Source: Cynocephalus volans
Lineage: Eukaryota > Chordata > Mammalia > Dermoptera > Cynocephalidae
Direction of reading: 5' to 3'
NCBI RefSeq assembly: GCF_027409185.1
Contig: NC_084478.1
Span: forward strand, 80,583,624-80,647,623
Length of the DNA stretch: 64,000 bases
The notes beneath the pieces are model-generated. The model saw nothing but the letters and a program-made list of their open reading frames with translations, did no database searches and was not told the DNA's origin. Position numbers and translations under genes: made by a program. Shown piece by piece: positions 44,326 through 61,913 of the stretch. The stretch's first letter is position 1. Every line of letters starts with the position of its first letter.

Positions 44326-44549
44326 GTGCTTCTTTTCATTAGAAGGCACGATAAAGGGAGTAAAGGCAAACTACAAACTAGGAGAAGATATTTACATCAC
44401 ACGAAATCACAGAATTAAAATATAGAATACATGGAGAACTTTCACAAATAAACAGGCCAACAACCCAAGAGGGAAATGGGCAAAAGACAGTAAACAGGCA
44501 CCTCATAGAAGAGAAAACCCTGAAGGCCAATACAAGTGAAAAGTTGCTC

Positions 44550-45306
44550 TGTAGAGGGTTAGAAATCTTGATTCTTACTTGATTATTAGATAGGGTTTTT
44601 AGGTAATGCATGCACGGGACAAAAGTCCTAGGTCCAGAGGCAAGAGCCTACAGATAGGGGGCAAGAGCCCATCTAATCAACCCTAATCACTGGTCAGGTA
44701 AGGGATTCTATACACTGTTAATATAATGAGTTCGCTGGAAGATTTTGTAAGAAGGAAACTTACACAGGACTGAAGCCTTTAACGTGAACAAGGAAACTGA
44801 AGCAGAACAGGTATTGTTCCGAGGGCAGTAACCCTTAATACAACAAAACTTAAATGATGGGAAAATATGTGAGTTAAAATTTCCAAGGACATTCTGCTAG
44901 ATTAGTTAGTACATGGGGGTTATTCCACATTTTGCCTTAAGCTGTTTCTTAAGAAGTCAGGCACTTTAATGATTATCTTACTGTTTCTCTTGCATGTCAC
45001 ATAGCTTAGATTTATGACTCTTTTGATGGTATATTGTTTAAACTATTTTGAACCAAGCATGCTTGGATGAAAATTGTTACATAGCCAGTTTCTTTATGTT
45101 CTTACTATGATTGATTAACCATTTGTTTTTCTTCTGTAACTTCCTTGTCTTTACAATAAAAACTGAAGCAAAAACTGACTCGGGGCTGCACCTTGCTTCT
45201 CCTTCCTAAAGGGAGTCGTCTTGATGCAGTCCCTTCACACTTCTCATTGCATTGATATTTGCTCTGAGCTCTTTTGCATCTCCATTACACAGCAAGAGGT
45301 GTAACA
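44550..45306 (+). mobile_element. Solo LTR, unit 2
   Basis: Direct duplicate of 9695-10451 with the same target duplication. Confidence 0.85.
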
Positions 45307-45883
45307 TTGCTCAATCTCATTACTAATCAAGGAATAGCAAATTAAAACCACAGTGAGATACCATTTCACATTCAGCAGACTGGCAAAAATTTCGTGGTGT
45401 GATAATATCAAATGTTGATGAGGATGTAGACCAACTAAAACAGTTCAACATCCTTTATAGGAATGTAAATTAGCACCGTCACTTTGTAAAATATCTGGCA
45501 TGATTTAGTAACGTTGGAAATGTGCCTCCACTATGAATCGATAAGTCCACTCCTAGGCACGAATACTGGAACACAACTTCCCAGCCATTTTATTCTGTGG
45601 CCCATACAGAAAATGATGCTTATATGGCTTACAGGAGTAAAAGGACAAAGCTGACCTGGGCCAGGCCCAACAGATCCAGAAGCTGCTGGCTGCCTGCCTC
45701 CAGGACATTGACTGTCTCAATGTCCCAGTCCAAAGGTTGGAAAGCTCTGCCCTGGAGGACTCTTTCACATGGGTACCAGGAAACATGCCCCAGAATGTAT
45801 AGCAGCACTGTGCGTAATATCCCCCAATCTGGAAGCGACCCAAATGTCCATCAACAGTAATGGATATATAAACTGAGATACAG

Positions 45884-46065
45884 GGCCGGCCCGTGGCTCA
45901 CTCGGGAGAGTGTGGTGCTGATAACACCAAGGCCCCGGGTTCGGATCCCATATACAGATGGCCGGTTCGCTCACTGGCTGAGCGTGGTGCTCACAACACC
46001 AAGTCAAGGGTTAAGATCCCCTTACTGGTCATCTTTTAAAAAATAAAAAAATAAAATAAATAAAT
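45884..46065 (+). mobile_element. CYN-type dimeric SINE, unit 2
   Basis: Direct duplicate of 11029-11210. Confidence 0.9.
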
Positions 46066-46076
46066 AAACTGAGATA

Positions 46077-46735
46077 CAGTCAGTGCTTATTATACACGGA
46101 TTCTGTATCTGCGAATTTGCCTACTCGCTAAACTTTACTTGTAACCCCAAATCAACACAGGCACACTTTCAGGGTCATTCACAGACATGTGCAAAGCAGG
46201 GAAAAATTTGAGTCGCTCGAGGCACAAGTGTGTCCCCTTCCAGCCACGGTCAAAAAAGGGGAAACTACCTTCTTGATTTTAGCTCTCATACTGTAAGCAT
46301 GTGTCCTTTTCTTGGTCTATTTAGTACCACATATTTCGTATTTTTGTGCTTTTTTCTTGGTGATTTTGCCACTAAAAATGGCCCCAAGCACCGTGCTAAA
46401 GTGCTGTATAGTGTTCCTGAGTGCAAAATGGCTATGATGTGCCCTATGGAGAAAATAAGTATGTTAGAGAAGCTTCATTCAGACATCAGCTATAGTGCCG
46501 TTGAGCATAAGTTCAATGTTAATGAACCAATAATACATAATAAATAAGGTATCTTCAAGCAGACACACACAAGGAACACGGTTATGTATTGATCGGTTGA
46601 TGAAAATGTTGTGACCAGAGGAACTCAGGAATTTGACCCTGTATTTCCCCTAGGAGCAATGTTTCAAAATTGCCTAGTTCAGTGTTTGCAAGTGATTTTA
46701 TAGAACATAAATACTGCAATAACGAGAATCAACTG
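46077..46735 (+). mobile_element. Tigger-type transposon fossil, unit 2
   Basis: Direct duplicate of 11222-11880. Confidence 0.65.
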
Positions 46736-47095
46736 TTTATTTATTCAGTGGAATCACATCAAGCAACGATAACGAACGGTTGCCTACCACATGCAACGAC
46801 AAGTACGAATTTCAGCTACATGATCTTGCGCAGAAGTCAGCCACAATATAAATAATTTCACTTATATAAAGTCAAAAGGATGCATATTGTTAGGAATATG
46901 TTGTTAGGAACATGTAGTTAAAAATATAACGTATGTAGAAAACAATTAGAAAAGAAAAAGAATGGTAAAGGCAAGTTCAGGATAGATGTTACCTCTGAGG
47001 AGGGTGAAGGGAATGGGACCAGGAGTGAGACCACAGGGGACTTGTAAGATGATAGTACTGTGTGAAAAAGCTCTTCCATAAATGCTAGCTAATGA

Positions 47096-47355
47096 ATGAC
47101 TACTAAACCTGTAACTCTAGCTCTGACCCCTCCCTGGAGCCCCAGAAGCACATTTCTACGTGAATTCTGCATATCCTATATGAATACCTCAAACTGCACG
47201 AGCCCAAAAACCAACTCCATCATTTTCTGCCCAAACTTGCTTGACTTCCTGTGTGCCTGTGCTAGTCCACGCCCCACCAAGCAGTCACTCAAAACGGGAA
47301 TGTTAATCATCCTTCACTCCTGCCTCCCTGTGGTAACCATGGAAACGTGCCCCTC
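47096..47355 (+). repeat. Possible L2 fragment, unit 2
   Basis: Direct duplicate of 12241-12500. Confidence 0.4.
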
Positions 47356-47734
47356 AGATCTCCTGCTGCAGGGAGCAAAGTTGATTGACAAGCCCCAGCT
47401 GCTACTTCTCTGGGTCCACCAGAGTTTGCACCAAGACCACACTTCCTCTGGGCAGCTCCCAGCCAGTGACTGAGCATGGCAGGGGAATACTACTGCAGGA
47501 CAGGGACTCCTCTAACTGGTAGCTGTAGGCTGGGGACTTCAGGTCAGCCTGACTGAAACTGTGTTAAAACTAAACCGCATCTGAGATTCCTATCCAGTCC
47601 TCCTTTCTCCCACGTCTCTCTCACGGGCATGAGACCTGCATCAGGCTCTGAAGACCCTCGCTGCTTGCTCCTGCTCCTTCCCTTTTTCCTTCACGTGCAT
47701 TTGCCCCATAATGATCTTTCACATCCAATCACCT

Positions 47735-50035
47735 CTTGGCCTCTATACTTTTGGAGGACCTGAACTAGCAAAAGGGATCCCAGGAGTGGTCGGAGAAAAG
47801 ACAGTAAGATGGGGTTTATGGACCGGTTCACTCACCAGTGCAATGGCAAAGAGGATGGCACCCCCGTTTTTATGTGGGGCATGGATAATCTCTAACACAA
47901 GGTGACCTCCTGATTGCTTAAGATTTCACCATTTGTTACCCGGGAAACACTCCCATGAAGGGTCTCACCCTTGTCGAGGAGATGATCCAGGCATTTGCAC
48001 AGTGTGGAGGGGAGAATGTCTACATGGATGGTGGAGTGTCTGGTGATTGTTCAGTTGCATTGAAGCCTGGCAGAGAGATAATGAGAAACTAAGGGACAAT
48101 ACCACACAGTTAAGGGCTAAGTGTAAGACCCAGAAGGCCTCCTTGCTGGCTTACAAGGAGGCCCTTACCTCCTGCAGATGCTGAGCAGACACAAGTGAGG
48201 AGCATCATATCGACATGATTCAATGACAGGAGATGCAGAACTCAGACATGTACATCCTCAACCAGCACAGGCCTTTTATGTGAAGGTTGGGGCACTGTTC
48301 GGGAAAACCTCGGACCCTGAAATGGGGGATGAGGATATTGGGACAAATTTCCCTGAAAACGTTGGTTTTGCAGACCCGCACCTCCTGAAGCTTCAGAGCT
48401 TGCAGGGTGCTCATTCCTTCACCAGGAAGAGCTATCACATGCCCTGTGCTGGTAGATGCTACAGAGTCCTCGCCCCCACAGAGAAACAGGTGCCTCCCTC
48501 AGGGCCACCCCCATCTCCTCTCCATAACCTCGCTGGGTAATGCTGAGCCTGATAAAGGAGGAAGTTGCAAAGAAGAGCTAGCCTATACTGGCAGAAGCCA
48601 GGGGAATACCCCCAGGATTGGATTTTGAGGGTGCTGGATCAAGGGGGATGTGTTAAGCATGCAAATTTTATTGAGTGGGGGCACTTTCTCGTGTCATGGG
48701 ATTTAACACCCTGGCAAGGACTCTAAGAGATGGAGGAAATTCACTGCCAGGGTCACCCTTAGAAGCTCTGAGAAAGCGATGGCCCACATGGAGAGAAGTG
48801 GAAATACTTGCCTTGGACTGGCAGATGGCAGAGAATGTAATAAAAAGGTTGAGTGATGCAGCCACGCTGGAGCAGGTAGAAAATGTAAGGTCAGTCAACC
48901 AGCCTAAGGGTTATGTTCCACAGTAGTGCCGAGAGGACACACCATTCACCAAAGGCCATCAGGAGTGTTCTGATGAGAGGGGTCCCAGTATGACTAAGAG
49001 GTTTGGTGGTTGCTCTCCTCTTCAGGCCAACGGCGGAGATGAGGGAAGGAAGGTGGTCCAAGGCCTGGGCTTATTACTACCATCCATGGAATGATGTGAA
49101 CCCAACATGATAGAGGACGGGGTGGCTCTTAACGAACAGACACCAGGAGACTACATTTCCAGCAACAACCCTCAAGGTCAGAGGGGCAGTCAAGAGTGCT
49201 TGACCCGCAGGGAGCTGGGAGGATGGTTTATACTGCATGGCTCCCTAGGCACAACTACAGCCAGAAAAAGGCAAGAATGGAGGAGCAGGAGGGTGGTCAT
49301 CTCAGTAAAAAGTCACGATCCCTTGCTCAGTTCCTGCTCCTGGACTACTTTCAGACTGACCCCACTGACTGAAGAGGTGGATGAGTCCTGAGAAAAAAGG
49401 ACTCAGAAACAAGGTGGTGAGGATATACTGTTACCATTCTGCGGTCCTTACCTAAAGAGATTGACTGCCATTTTACTCAGGTGACTGGACCCTAGAGAAA
49501 GGGAGACAGCCAGACATTTCTAGGACTATTGGAAACAGGGCCAGAGGTGACACTGGTCCCGGAGGCCCAAGGTGTCATGATGGGGACCTGTCAATAAAAA
49601 CAGTTGGGAACAGTGAGCCACTGGGTCCCAGGACTAACCACAATGGTCCTTTCTCCCATACACAAGTTCATCATTGTAAGTGATACACTTGGCACTGAAG
49701 TAGTAACTCCCATGTTGGGTCATTGGCCTGTAGAGTAAGAGACATCATGGTGGGGAAGGCCGTGTGGAATCCCTGACACTGGCCCCCACCCAGGCCAAGA
49801 AATGAAGTCAATGAAGATATTGGATCGTGGTGGGGGCAGAGGCATTGGCAGAGATTGATACCACCACTGAAGACCTATAGGACGCAGGAAGAGAGGCTGG
49901 GAGAGTGGCAGGGATGAAGAGAGCAGAGAAGGTTGAAACAGTTCTAGGATTTGCTGTATGGGAGAGGGAAGGAGGAAGGGAACGGTAATGAGGAGAGGTA
50001 CACTGGGGGCTTCAGCTAGAAGCGATGGGTAATGT
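47735..50035 (+). mobile_element. Decayed ERVL/MaLR-like internal region, unit 2
   Basis: Direct duplicate of 12880-15180. Confidence 0.4.
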
Positions 50036-50663
50036 TTCTTAAGACGGGTGGTGGGTATAGAAGATTTTGCTGTACCTTTTGTTATCCCTTTTGGCACATC
50101 TGAAACAGTACACCATGTCTTTAAAAGTGTTCGTGGGGACTGGGAGAGGAAGTTATGCAGACACAGGCAGGATTTGTGGAGGGCCCGCTTCAGGTGCACG
50201 ATCACAGATTTCTAGAGGACCCACTCTGCCCTGCTCTGCAACCTTCTCCAGCAGGGTAGGCTTCTCAGGTGCAGACCAAGAAAAATCGGTCATTTGACTT
50301 TACACAGGCAAGAGGCCTTCGGACACTGTAGGCCTCTAATAGAGATCAGCCAGAGTGGGATGTATGGCGAAGAGGCAACGGAAAGACAGGTGAGTATGAG
50401 GGGGAAAGAGAGGAAGGAAGGTGCGGAAGGAATGAAAATGAAGGAGGGTGTGAAAGGCTGCTGGAGTGAGGGTTGGGTGGCAAGCAAGGGAAACTGTAAC
50501 ACTCCAGGGCCTTAAAAACCACGGAAGGGACCACTCCTCAGATACCAGGACTGCTCAGCTCAGGGCAGCTGGGAACTGGCAGTTTTGGGGAAAATATAAC
50601 AGAAAATTGGCGCCCCTCTGCCACTGTGAAGCCTTTGTTGTGTGTCCTTTCCAGGCCTCTCAA

Positions 50664-51200
50664 TGCTGGGAATATACCCAGAGGAATGGAAATCATCAAG
50701 TTCGAAGGTATACCTGTTCCCCAATGTTCATCGCAGCACTCTTTACAATAGCCAAGAGTTGGAACCAGCCCAAATGTCCATCATCGGATGAGTGGATACG
50801 GAAAATGTGGTACATCTACACAATGGAATACTACTCAGCTATAAAAACGAATGAAATACTGCCATTTGCAACAACATGGATGGACCTTGAGAGAATTATA
50901 TTAAGTGAAACGAGTCAGGCACAGAAAGAGAAATACCACATGTTCTCACTTATTGGTGGGAGCTAAAAATAAATAAATAAAATCACACACACACACACAC
51001 ACACAAAAGCCGGGGGTGGGGGGGCGAAGAAGATATAACAACTACAATTCCTTGAAGTTGATACAACAAGCAAACAGAAAGGACATTGTTGGGTGGGAGG
51101 GAGGGGAGGGAGGAGGGAGGGAGGTTTCGGTGATGGGCCACAATAATCAACCACATTGTATATCGACAAAGAAAAAATTAAAACAAAACAAAGCAAACAA
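50664..51200 (+). mobile_element. 5'-truncated L1 (young), unit 2
   Basis: Direct duplicate of 15809-16345. Confidence 0.88.
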
Positions 51201-51589
51201 AAAACCCACACGGTTACAAAGGACATGTGTGATTGGCATGGGGTTTTCAGTTTACAAATGTGTATCCAAAGCTATGCATTGTTCTGCAACTCGCTGCATG
51301 TAGTCACAAGAATGCTTTTGAAATGTGTTAACAACCCCCTGGCTTCCTTAGGACTGCTGAGTTTTAATGTACTGGCTGCATACGCCACATTGTATTCGTC
51401 CACTCCTTTACTGATGGGAATTTAGAGCCTTCCCAGATTTTCCCTTCACCAATATCCTTGTTCATGTGTCCTTGCACACTAGACCTACCAGCGTTTCTCC
51501 GGAAGATGTACCGGGCAGGTCCTCCAGGTCATTGAGGGAACTGGGCGTTTTTCAGTTTTAAGAGTCTCAGCTCCCAGCACGGAATCTAG

Positions 51590-51790
51590 GTCCAGACTGC
51601 TTGATTTCCATACTGCCCCGGATACCAACAAGCCCAGTGACCTTGGGCGGGTCAATGAGCCTCTCTGTGCCTGTTTCCTGGCCTCTAAGAAGGCGGTAAT
51701 AACGGGTACTTCAACTTAGGACTGTCCTGGGAAGGAACTGATGTTTATCTACAGTGCTTAGAAGAGTGCCAGGCTCATAGTAAATGTATA
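51590..51790 (+). repeat. MIR at the inner arm edge (arm 4)
   Basis: Direct copy of the arm 2 element. Confidence 0.65.
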
Positions 51791-51818
51791 ATTTGCAGTT
51801 CACGGATCCTGCCAAATC

Positions 51819-51876
51819 CGCCCCCCTCCCCCTCCACAAACGGCGCCCCCACCCCCGCACCCCCACCCCCACCCCC
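51819..51876 (-). repeat. Short G-rich tract, arm 4
   Basis: Same short form as in arm 2. Confidence 0.75.
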
Positions 51877-52348
51877 AGCAGTGAGCAAAAGCACTGGTTC
51901 ACTCATAGCCTCTCCGACCCTTGGAATGATTAAGCTCTTTAATTTCTGTAAACCTGGCATGTGAACATCGATTCGTGATTTTCGTTTGCATCTTCGGGAT
52001 CAGCGATGGTGAGCATCTTTTGCGGTGTCGTTGGCCACTGGGGTTCCCACTTCTTTGAATTAACTCGGGTGGGGGATTCTGGGAGAGGTGGGCAAACTCC
52101 GACCTGCCAAACCGCCAACACGGCCTGCCAGTAAACTCTCACGGGCACGCAGCCACGCGTGGATTTGGTTACCTAGAGGAATCGAGCACTTGCGGCGGAG
52201 ACGGCACAGCCTGAAATCCTAAAACATTTGCTATCTGGCCCTTTACGAAAACAAAATACGCCGACCTCTGATTACTGACCGTGGGCATCCTTGCCCATTT
52301 TCCTATGGGGTGGTGAGCCTTGCTGTGGAATAGAGGCTCGCAAATCCT

Positions 52349-52469
52349 TTCTACTCTGTGTGCTTCCCATCCGTCATTACATTTAATCCTCACCAGCCCG
52401 AGTTAGGTGCTGTTATTTCTCCCGCTTTACCGATGGGAATGGGAAACTGAGGCTGAGAGATGTGGCTCT
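52349..52469 (-). repeat. MIR fragment in arm 4
   Basis: Direct copy of the arm 2 MIR. Confidence 0.7.
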
Positions 52470-52554
52470 CATTGGAAAGGAGATGCCTGGCCAGAGGCAC
52501 TGGAGGGACAGGAAGAGGTGGGAAGAGAGCCCCGACACTGGGACACCACCCCCA

Positions 52555-52836
52555 GACTGGCTGCGGATGGCCCAGCGAAACGACCGGCTTCCGCGCCGCC
52601 CAAGCGCCCTCGTCCCTATTGGCTAGGGCCTTGAGGGGCAGCCCAACAAGAGACGCGCTGGTTGGTGGCGGGCGGACCAATGAGAAGGCTGCGGCGGGGC
52701 GGCCGAGGCGCGAGCCAAAGCCGCGCGGTGTTTGAGGCGATCTCGTGTGGCCCCTGTGGTGACGACGCGCGGCCTGGCTCGCCGGCCCTGAGGAGGCGGC
52801 CGTCTCTCTTCGACCCAGGCTTCGCGGACCGGCGAC
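52555..52836 (+). promoter_or_regulatory. CpG-island promoter of CXorf49 copy 4
   Basis: Same layout as copy 2, but keeps the CpG at 52594-52595. Confidence 0.65.
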
Positions 52837-56276
<3,440 letters not shown>

Positions 56277-56537
56277 GGTGAGTGTTACACATACCATACC
56301 CCTTCCCACAATCCTGGTTACTTAGGAGGGCTGTGGGCTGGCCCTGGCTTGTGGCCCGTCCCTGACTCTGCTGTTTGACAGGTTGGACCCAGCCTCTTCG
56401 TACAAGACAAGCAGCTGATATCTTTGGAGCCCAGGAGCTGTGGCCAAGCTGCTTCCCTCCGGTTCTTCTTCAGAACAGGGGCTTTCTGTCTTCCCCTGTT
56501 TTTGCCCTCTCCCCACCCCAGTTCACAGCAGTTTCAA

Positions 56538-56543
56538 ATTAAA
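56538..56543 (+). terminator. Poly(A) signal ATTAAA, CXorf49 copy 4
   Basis: Same site as in copy 2. Confidence 0.7.
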
Positions 56544-58492
56544 GTACCTCTCATGCTCTGTGGTCTGCCGTCTCTCTGGGGGGTGGCGCTGGGGTGGGGT
56601 GGAGTGGGGTGGGGAGTTGCTCCAGTTCAGAGTATTTTAAGAACAGTACCCCCTGGCATTCTGTGGTGGGCCTTCTCCCTGCAGGGAGGAGGGCCAGCCT
56701 CTGAGCAGGAGCCCTGCACTCAGGCTCACCAGAGTGCCCTGTGTCTAGGTTCTGTGCGGGCTCTGCCTGGCCAGTCGCTTTCCCCTGCAGGCCCTATTCA
56801 CGTTCCCTTCTAATCTCCTCCTAGTTCCCATTCTTCACCGCTATTCCCCCGCCCCTTCAGCGGGCACTAACGAAACGACACCCTTCCAGAGCTCCAGTTT
56901 ACCGTCTTACCTTTCCTCATTTGGCTCACTGTCCCAATTCTCCCCTCTCACCCTTCTTTTTTGTCACGAGCATCCTTGATCTGTCCCATGGCTTTACGCT
57001 GGTGGCCTTTCGTGCATGGTCATTTCAACGGGAATTAAAGAGCACAACTGAGCTCATTTTCCCCCTTGCCAGGCCCAGTCTTCTTTGTGGATTCATTATC
57101 TCCCTCTGGTGCCACCATGCACCCGGACAACTCGGCGAGAAACCCGCTCGTCATCCTCCGTTCCTCTTTGGCCCTTACCTTTGAAACCAAATCCTGTCAG
57201 TTCTCTCTCCTCACTTTCAGTAGAGGGGTAGAGGCAGAAGTCACATCCCGGTGGGTGGTGGAACCAAATGGAAGGCACCGGGAACGGGAAAGAAAAGAGC
57301 AGGTTAGTCTCTGGGTTGAAGGTAGGGGAAATGAGTCTGTTCAGGTGCCTCTGGGCCAACCTGGGGGGACACTGCCTGCTGGCAGCTAGAGTGGATGGTC
57401 TAGTGATCAGAGCTTCCACATCCTTCATGTCCTAGCCAACTCACCACCCCTTCTCCAGCTGATCGGCCCCATACCCCTGATTTGAAAATGGCCACTTAGT
57501 TTCTAGGACAAGTGTTGGTGATGGGTCTGAATGTTCTTGGGGAGATATTCCCCATCAAATACCATTCGACCACCCCCATGACAGATTTTCCCGGACATGC
57601 TCTTTCTGTGTCCCAGCTCAATCTTGCAGACTGTCTTTGGGTCACACGAGATTTTGCCTCAGCTCCGTGTTCTGATTTCACCCCCACTGACAGTTGGGAT
57701 CGCCTCTTTCCTTCAGCCAGGATCCAAGGCTGGGTGGGCTGGAGACTCAGAGGGACAGATTCGTGTTCGAGTGAGGTGACTGTAGGTTCTGCCAGCTCCC
57801 ATTCCCGAGAGACTGGGTGTTTATAGCCAGAGAGGGGACAAGTGAAGATAGATCTCTCAAGGTTTTTGGGTGTGTATGCCTGATTCCGCGAGTAAAGGGA
57901 GTAGAGGCAGTGCTCAAGAATCCCTGAGACTGAATGAGCAAAAGCGAGGGCGGGATGTACCTTTTGCAGGAGGTGTTTTTCAAGTTCGAAAGCATAGGAG
58001 GGCATGGAGTGTGATGACGTGGGAGTCACCAGACCCAATGATGGAGTCAGGGCTCTCATGGAGTCACTGGAGTAGGCCCTTGATCCTACTGTGGGATGAA
58101 TATGATGTCTCAAAAATCTGGTGTGTGTGGGTGGAATGATAATGTGAAGGCTGGTTATCTCGCAGTAGCTGGGACATGCCTCATCTTTGAAGCAGGGAGC
58201 TCCCACGGGAGACTGCCACGACCTGAGTTAATCAAGACACAGTTAGTATGGGTGCAGCGAGGATGGAAAGTGGGAAAGAGGGACTGCACTTAGAAAATTG
58301 GCCAGCCTTGGTACCACCCTTCCCCCATATTGTCACTGTCTCCCTTTCAGGCCCCGAGGATGAGCTCAGGGAGACAGATCATCACGCATGTGGCAGGACA
58401 ATCACAGACCTCAGAGCCACGGGCCAGCCCCAGTTATCTAACGTTAAATAACAAGCAACACTAACCTACATCATTGAAGAATGCATATTTAA

Positions 58493-58653
58493 GGCTGGCC
58501 CATGGCTCACTTGGGAATGTGTGGTGCTGATAACACCAAGGCCACAGGTTCGGATCCCTATATAGGGATGGCCAGTTCGCTCACTTGGGAGAGCCTAGTG
58601 CTTAGGATCCCCTTACCGGTCATCTTGATTAAAACAAAACAAACAAACAAAAA
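58493..58653 (+). mobile_element. CYN-type dimeric SINE (spacer B, unit 2)
   Basis: Direct duplicate of 23637-23797, with one substitution in the B-box region (CCCTATATAG for CCCTGTATAG). Confidence 0.9.
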
Positions 58654-58670
58654 AAGAATGCATATTTAGA

Positions 58671-58931
58671 ATGATAAGACGATAGGGAAAAGCAAGGAAA
58701 GGATGACCACAAAAGCAAGGATGTGGGTTTCCTCTTGGAGGAGAAATGGATCGAGATCAGGCAGGGACACTCCAGGAGAGTTGGGGGATGCCGGTGGTGT
58801 TTTCTGTGACCCAAAGGGGTGTTTCCATAGAGGTGCACTTGATAATCGTTTATTTAACGTTGCATGTATATTGTGATTCTTCCTTTCTGTATGTTACATT
58901 TCACCATAAAAGGAGAAAAAAAATAGTGCTA
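58671..58931 (+). repeat. Old L1 3'-end fragment, unit 2
   Basis: Direct duplicate of 23815-24075 with an A/T difference. Confidence 0.5.
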
Positions 58932-60751
58932 AGGGAAATAACATCCCCGTAAACATACTGTGAGAATTTTATAACCATTTAATTTATAGTAATAGCTTTA
59001 TTTTCAAATACTCATAGAATTTACTTAAAATAATAGGAACGATGCTTACCTAATTGCAATATCATTCTCTATTTTTTATGAATATTCCATTTTCATTCAG
59101 AATTCAATTGTGATTTTGAGTTGGAAACCCACAGAAAGATTGTACTTAGTTACAATTTCTCAGAGGAGATTTTGCCACCTCCCCATCCACTTATTTTCAG
59201 AAGTGGAGGACCAAGAACCGGAAAAAAAGAAATAAAGGTCAAAAGAAATCCAAAAGGTGTGCCTGTGTTGTAATACATTCATTTGACAGGGGAGGGCAGT
59301 GCCGTTTGGGCTATTTGTTGGGAAGTACGTGACGGCTGCCCCTGATTTCATGTCTTTCGAGTTTGTCCTTTTCTTTACTATAGCTGCTGAGACTGAAGGG
59401 GTTATTTGTGCCAATAAAGGCAGTGGTGGTGGTGATTGTTGTTTTGATGGGCTGCATCTCATTTGCCTGTTTGACATTTCTGTCTTCACACCAGCCTTCC
59501 CCTGCTTCCCCAACAACTCTTTTCTTCCTCTTTCTTCTCCCCAGGCAGAAAGTGAGACCACTGATGTGCTAGACTAGGCGTGGGGCCCTGACAGGCAGAG
59601 AAACAGCAAGTGGGTGTGCGCAGCCCTTCAAGGCCTTATTGTTTATGGGGAGTAAAGCTAAAACAATTTTCCTGAAAAGTCACACTTCAGCCTACAGTGA
59701 ATTTCCCCTGATTTTTTTTTTCTTGTCTGCTCCCCAGCTGACACAATTAAAGTCTCCACACTGGTTGGTGGCACGAATAGGGTCAAGTAGGAAGAATGCT
59801 GTGGTTATTTATTTCATCAATTGATGAAATGGAATAAAAATGATTCTCTGGGGCCATCCCCTCTATCTAAAGATAAATTGTATTTCCCATTATAATTACT
59901 ACTTCATTCTCTGACCCCATTATTTAGAAGTCCAGCTACTATTAAGTCACCTTTCTTATTTAAGGATGGCTATGAAGCAGAAATAAAGAAACCATTTATA
60001 TTGAAACTTTACTTTGAATGACTACTTATTTAAAGGGTCTTCTTAGATTCTTAATAGGGAATTTTCCTCCCTTTAAACTATATTTTCTTTTTTGCTAATT
60101 CTATTAAACCATTAGAAGACATTTTGGGGGAAAAAATGATTTTACCCATAATTCTAGGACCTAAATGTCTCAACTGATTTTTTTTTTTTCCTCCATGATT
60201 CCTGCCCTAGAATCATAGAAGCATAGAATATTAGAGCTAGAAGAACTCCTGGAGAAATCTAATAGGCCAACTCCTGGGCAGTGTACAAGTGAGGAATCTG
60301 AGATGTGGAGGGGCAGTACTATGTCAAGGCTACTAGATAGTTCAAGCCTGTGCCTCTTCAGTCTCCATTTTGTCCTTCAGCAGGGCAGAAGCCCCTCCAT
60401 CTCCTCATACTCAGGCCTCGTGTGGATTGATATCAAATTTGGTGCAGCTTCTTCCCAATCTCTTGATTAGTTCTAAGCACTGAAGTCTATCCCATTTGCT
60501 GTAACTTACAGCTAGAGCCTGATTAACCCATGTGAGCACCCCAGGTGAAGAAGCAGCTGTCCCTTTTACCCCGTCCACAGGACCTGTGGTGCTCTGGGGT
60601 CACCCAAGATGGTTGTCTCTTGTTATCGTAAGTTCTTTACAGGCCTAGCAGATGGCAGAGTAAGGTAGGTGTTGGGATAATAGAATGGTTTGGTCAGGAC
60701 CCTCACCTCAGGGCCTGTTGGGTGTGGTTTTAGCACATCCATTGTAAGCAA

Positions 60752-60752
<1 letters not shown>

Positions 60753-60803
<51 letters not shown>
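60753..60803 (+). repeat. (TG)n microsatellite, unit 2
   Basis: Same length and interruption as in unit 1, which is notable for a fast-mutating tract. Confidence 0.95.
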
Positions 60804-61394
60804 AGTTAGTGCGTATGCACGCCAATGTATCTTTTTAGTTTTGTTGCTATTCTTGTGTTCTTCAGAGAGAGAGAGAGTTTTAGTGAAGCAGGTGGGTGGG
60901 CATTGGCCTCGGGCGTGTGCCCCATGCAGCCATGCTTTCCAACCTATGGCTCCAAGGACCTTTTGGACTGTTACCTAGCTCACAGACCTGTGTGTAAGGG
61001 GTCTGGTGACCCAGCCTGGTGTCTGAGGGGTCTGGGGACCCAGCCTGGCATGTGAAGGGTTTGTGACCCAGTCTGTGAATGGGCTTGAGGGGTCTGGGAG
61101 CTCCAGACCCAGCCCTAGCTCAACAATCAGCCCAGTCAGTGCAGAATTACCAGCAGGTAAAAGAGCCAGACAACTGGCATAGTCATGGTCGAGTAGCTTT
61201 ACAATTGGCATCACGAATAGGATTAAGAGCTAGACAATTGGTGCTGTGAGCAGGATTCCAGACATTAGCCACAGCTGTAGTGACACAGTAGGGCAAGCAC
61301 TAGATGACCTGGCTCTCTCGTAACCTGCTGAAAATCACTTCCCCTTTTTGAACCTCCATTTTTACATCTGTGAAAAGAGGAAGGTGGCCTGGAA

Positions 61395-61913
61395 CAGTGG
61401 TTCTCAACCTGGTGTCCATGAACTTCCTGAAATCATGTGCCATGTTGTGGGGAGTGATGTATGTAGTCTCCTGTGTAGAGTGTACAGAGCTTTCCTCAGA
61501 TTCTCAAAGGGGTCCTGTTGTGGACTGAATTGTGTCTACCCAAAATTCATATGTTGAAGCCCTAACCCCCAAATGTGACTGTACTTAGAGACAGGACCTT
61601 TAGGGAGGTAATTAGGGTTAAATGAGGGCAGGGCCCTAATCCAATAGGACTGGTGTCCTTATAAGAAGAGACACTAGAGCTCACTTTCTCTCTGCCATGT
61701 GAGTACACAGCAAGAAGGTGGCCATTTCCAAGTCAGGAGGAGGGTCTTCACCAAGAATCAAATTTGCTTGCACCTTGATCTTGGACTTCTAGTGTCCAGA
61801 ACTGTGAAAAAGTAAATTTCTGTTGTTTAAGCCACCCAGCCTGTGGTATTTGTTAGGGCAATGTGACAAGACTAATACAGGTCCTATAGCCCAAAAAAGA
61901 TTCAGAGCCACTG
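61395..61913 (+). mobile_element. hAT fossil split by an LTR, unit 2
   Basis: Direct duplicate of 26539-27057. Confidence 0.6.
61516..61879 (+). mobile_element. MLT1-type solo LTR, unit 2
   Basis: Direct duplicate of 26660-27023. Confidence 0.85.

Larger units (their letters stand above)
42555..47095 (+). mobile_element. Old L1 relic with nested insertions, unit 2
   Basis: Direct duplicate of 7700-12240 with the same nested elements. Confidence 0.65.
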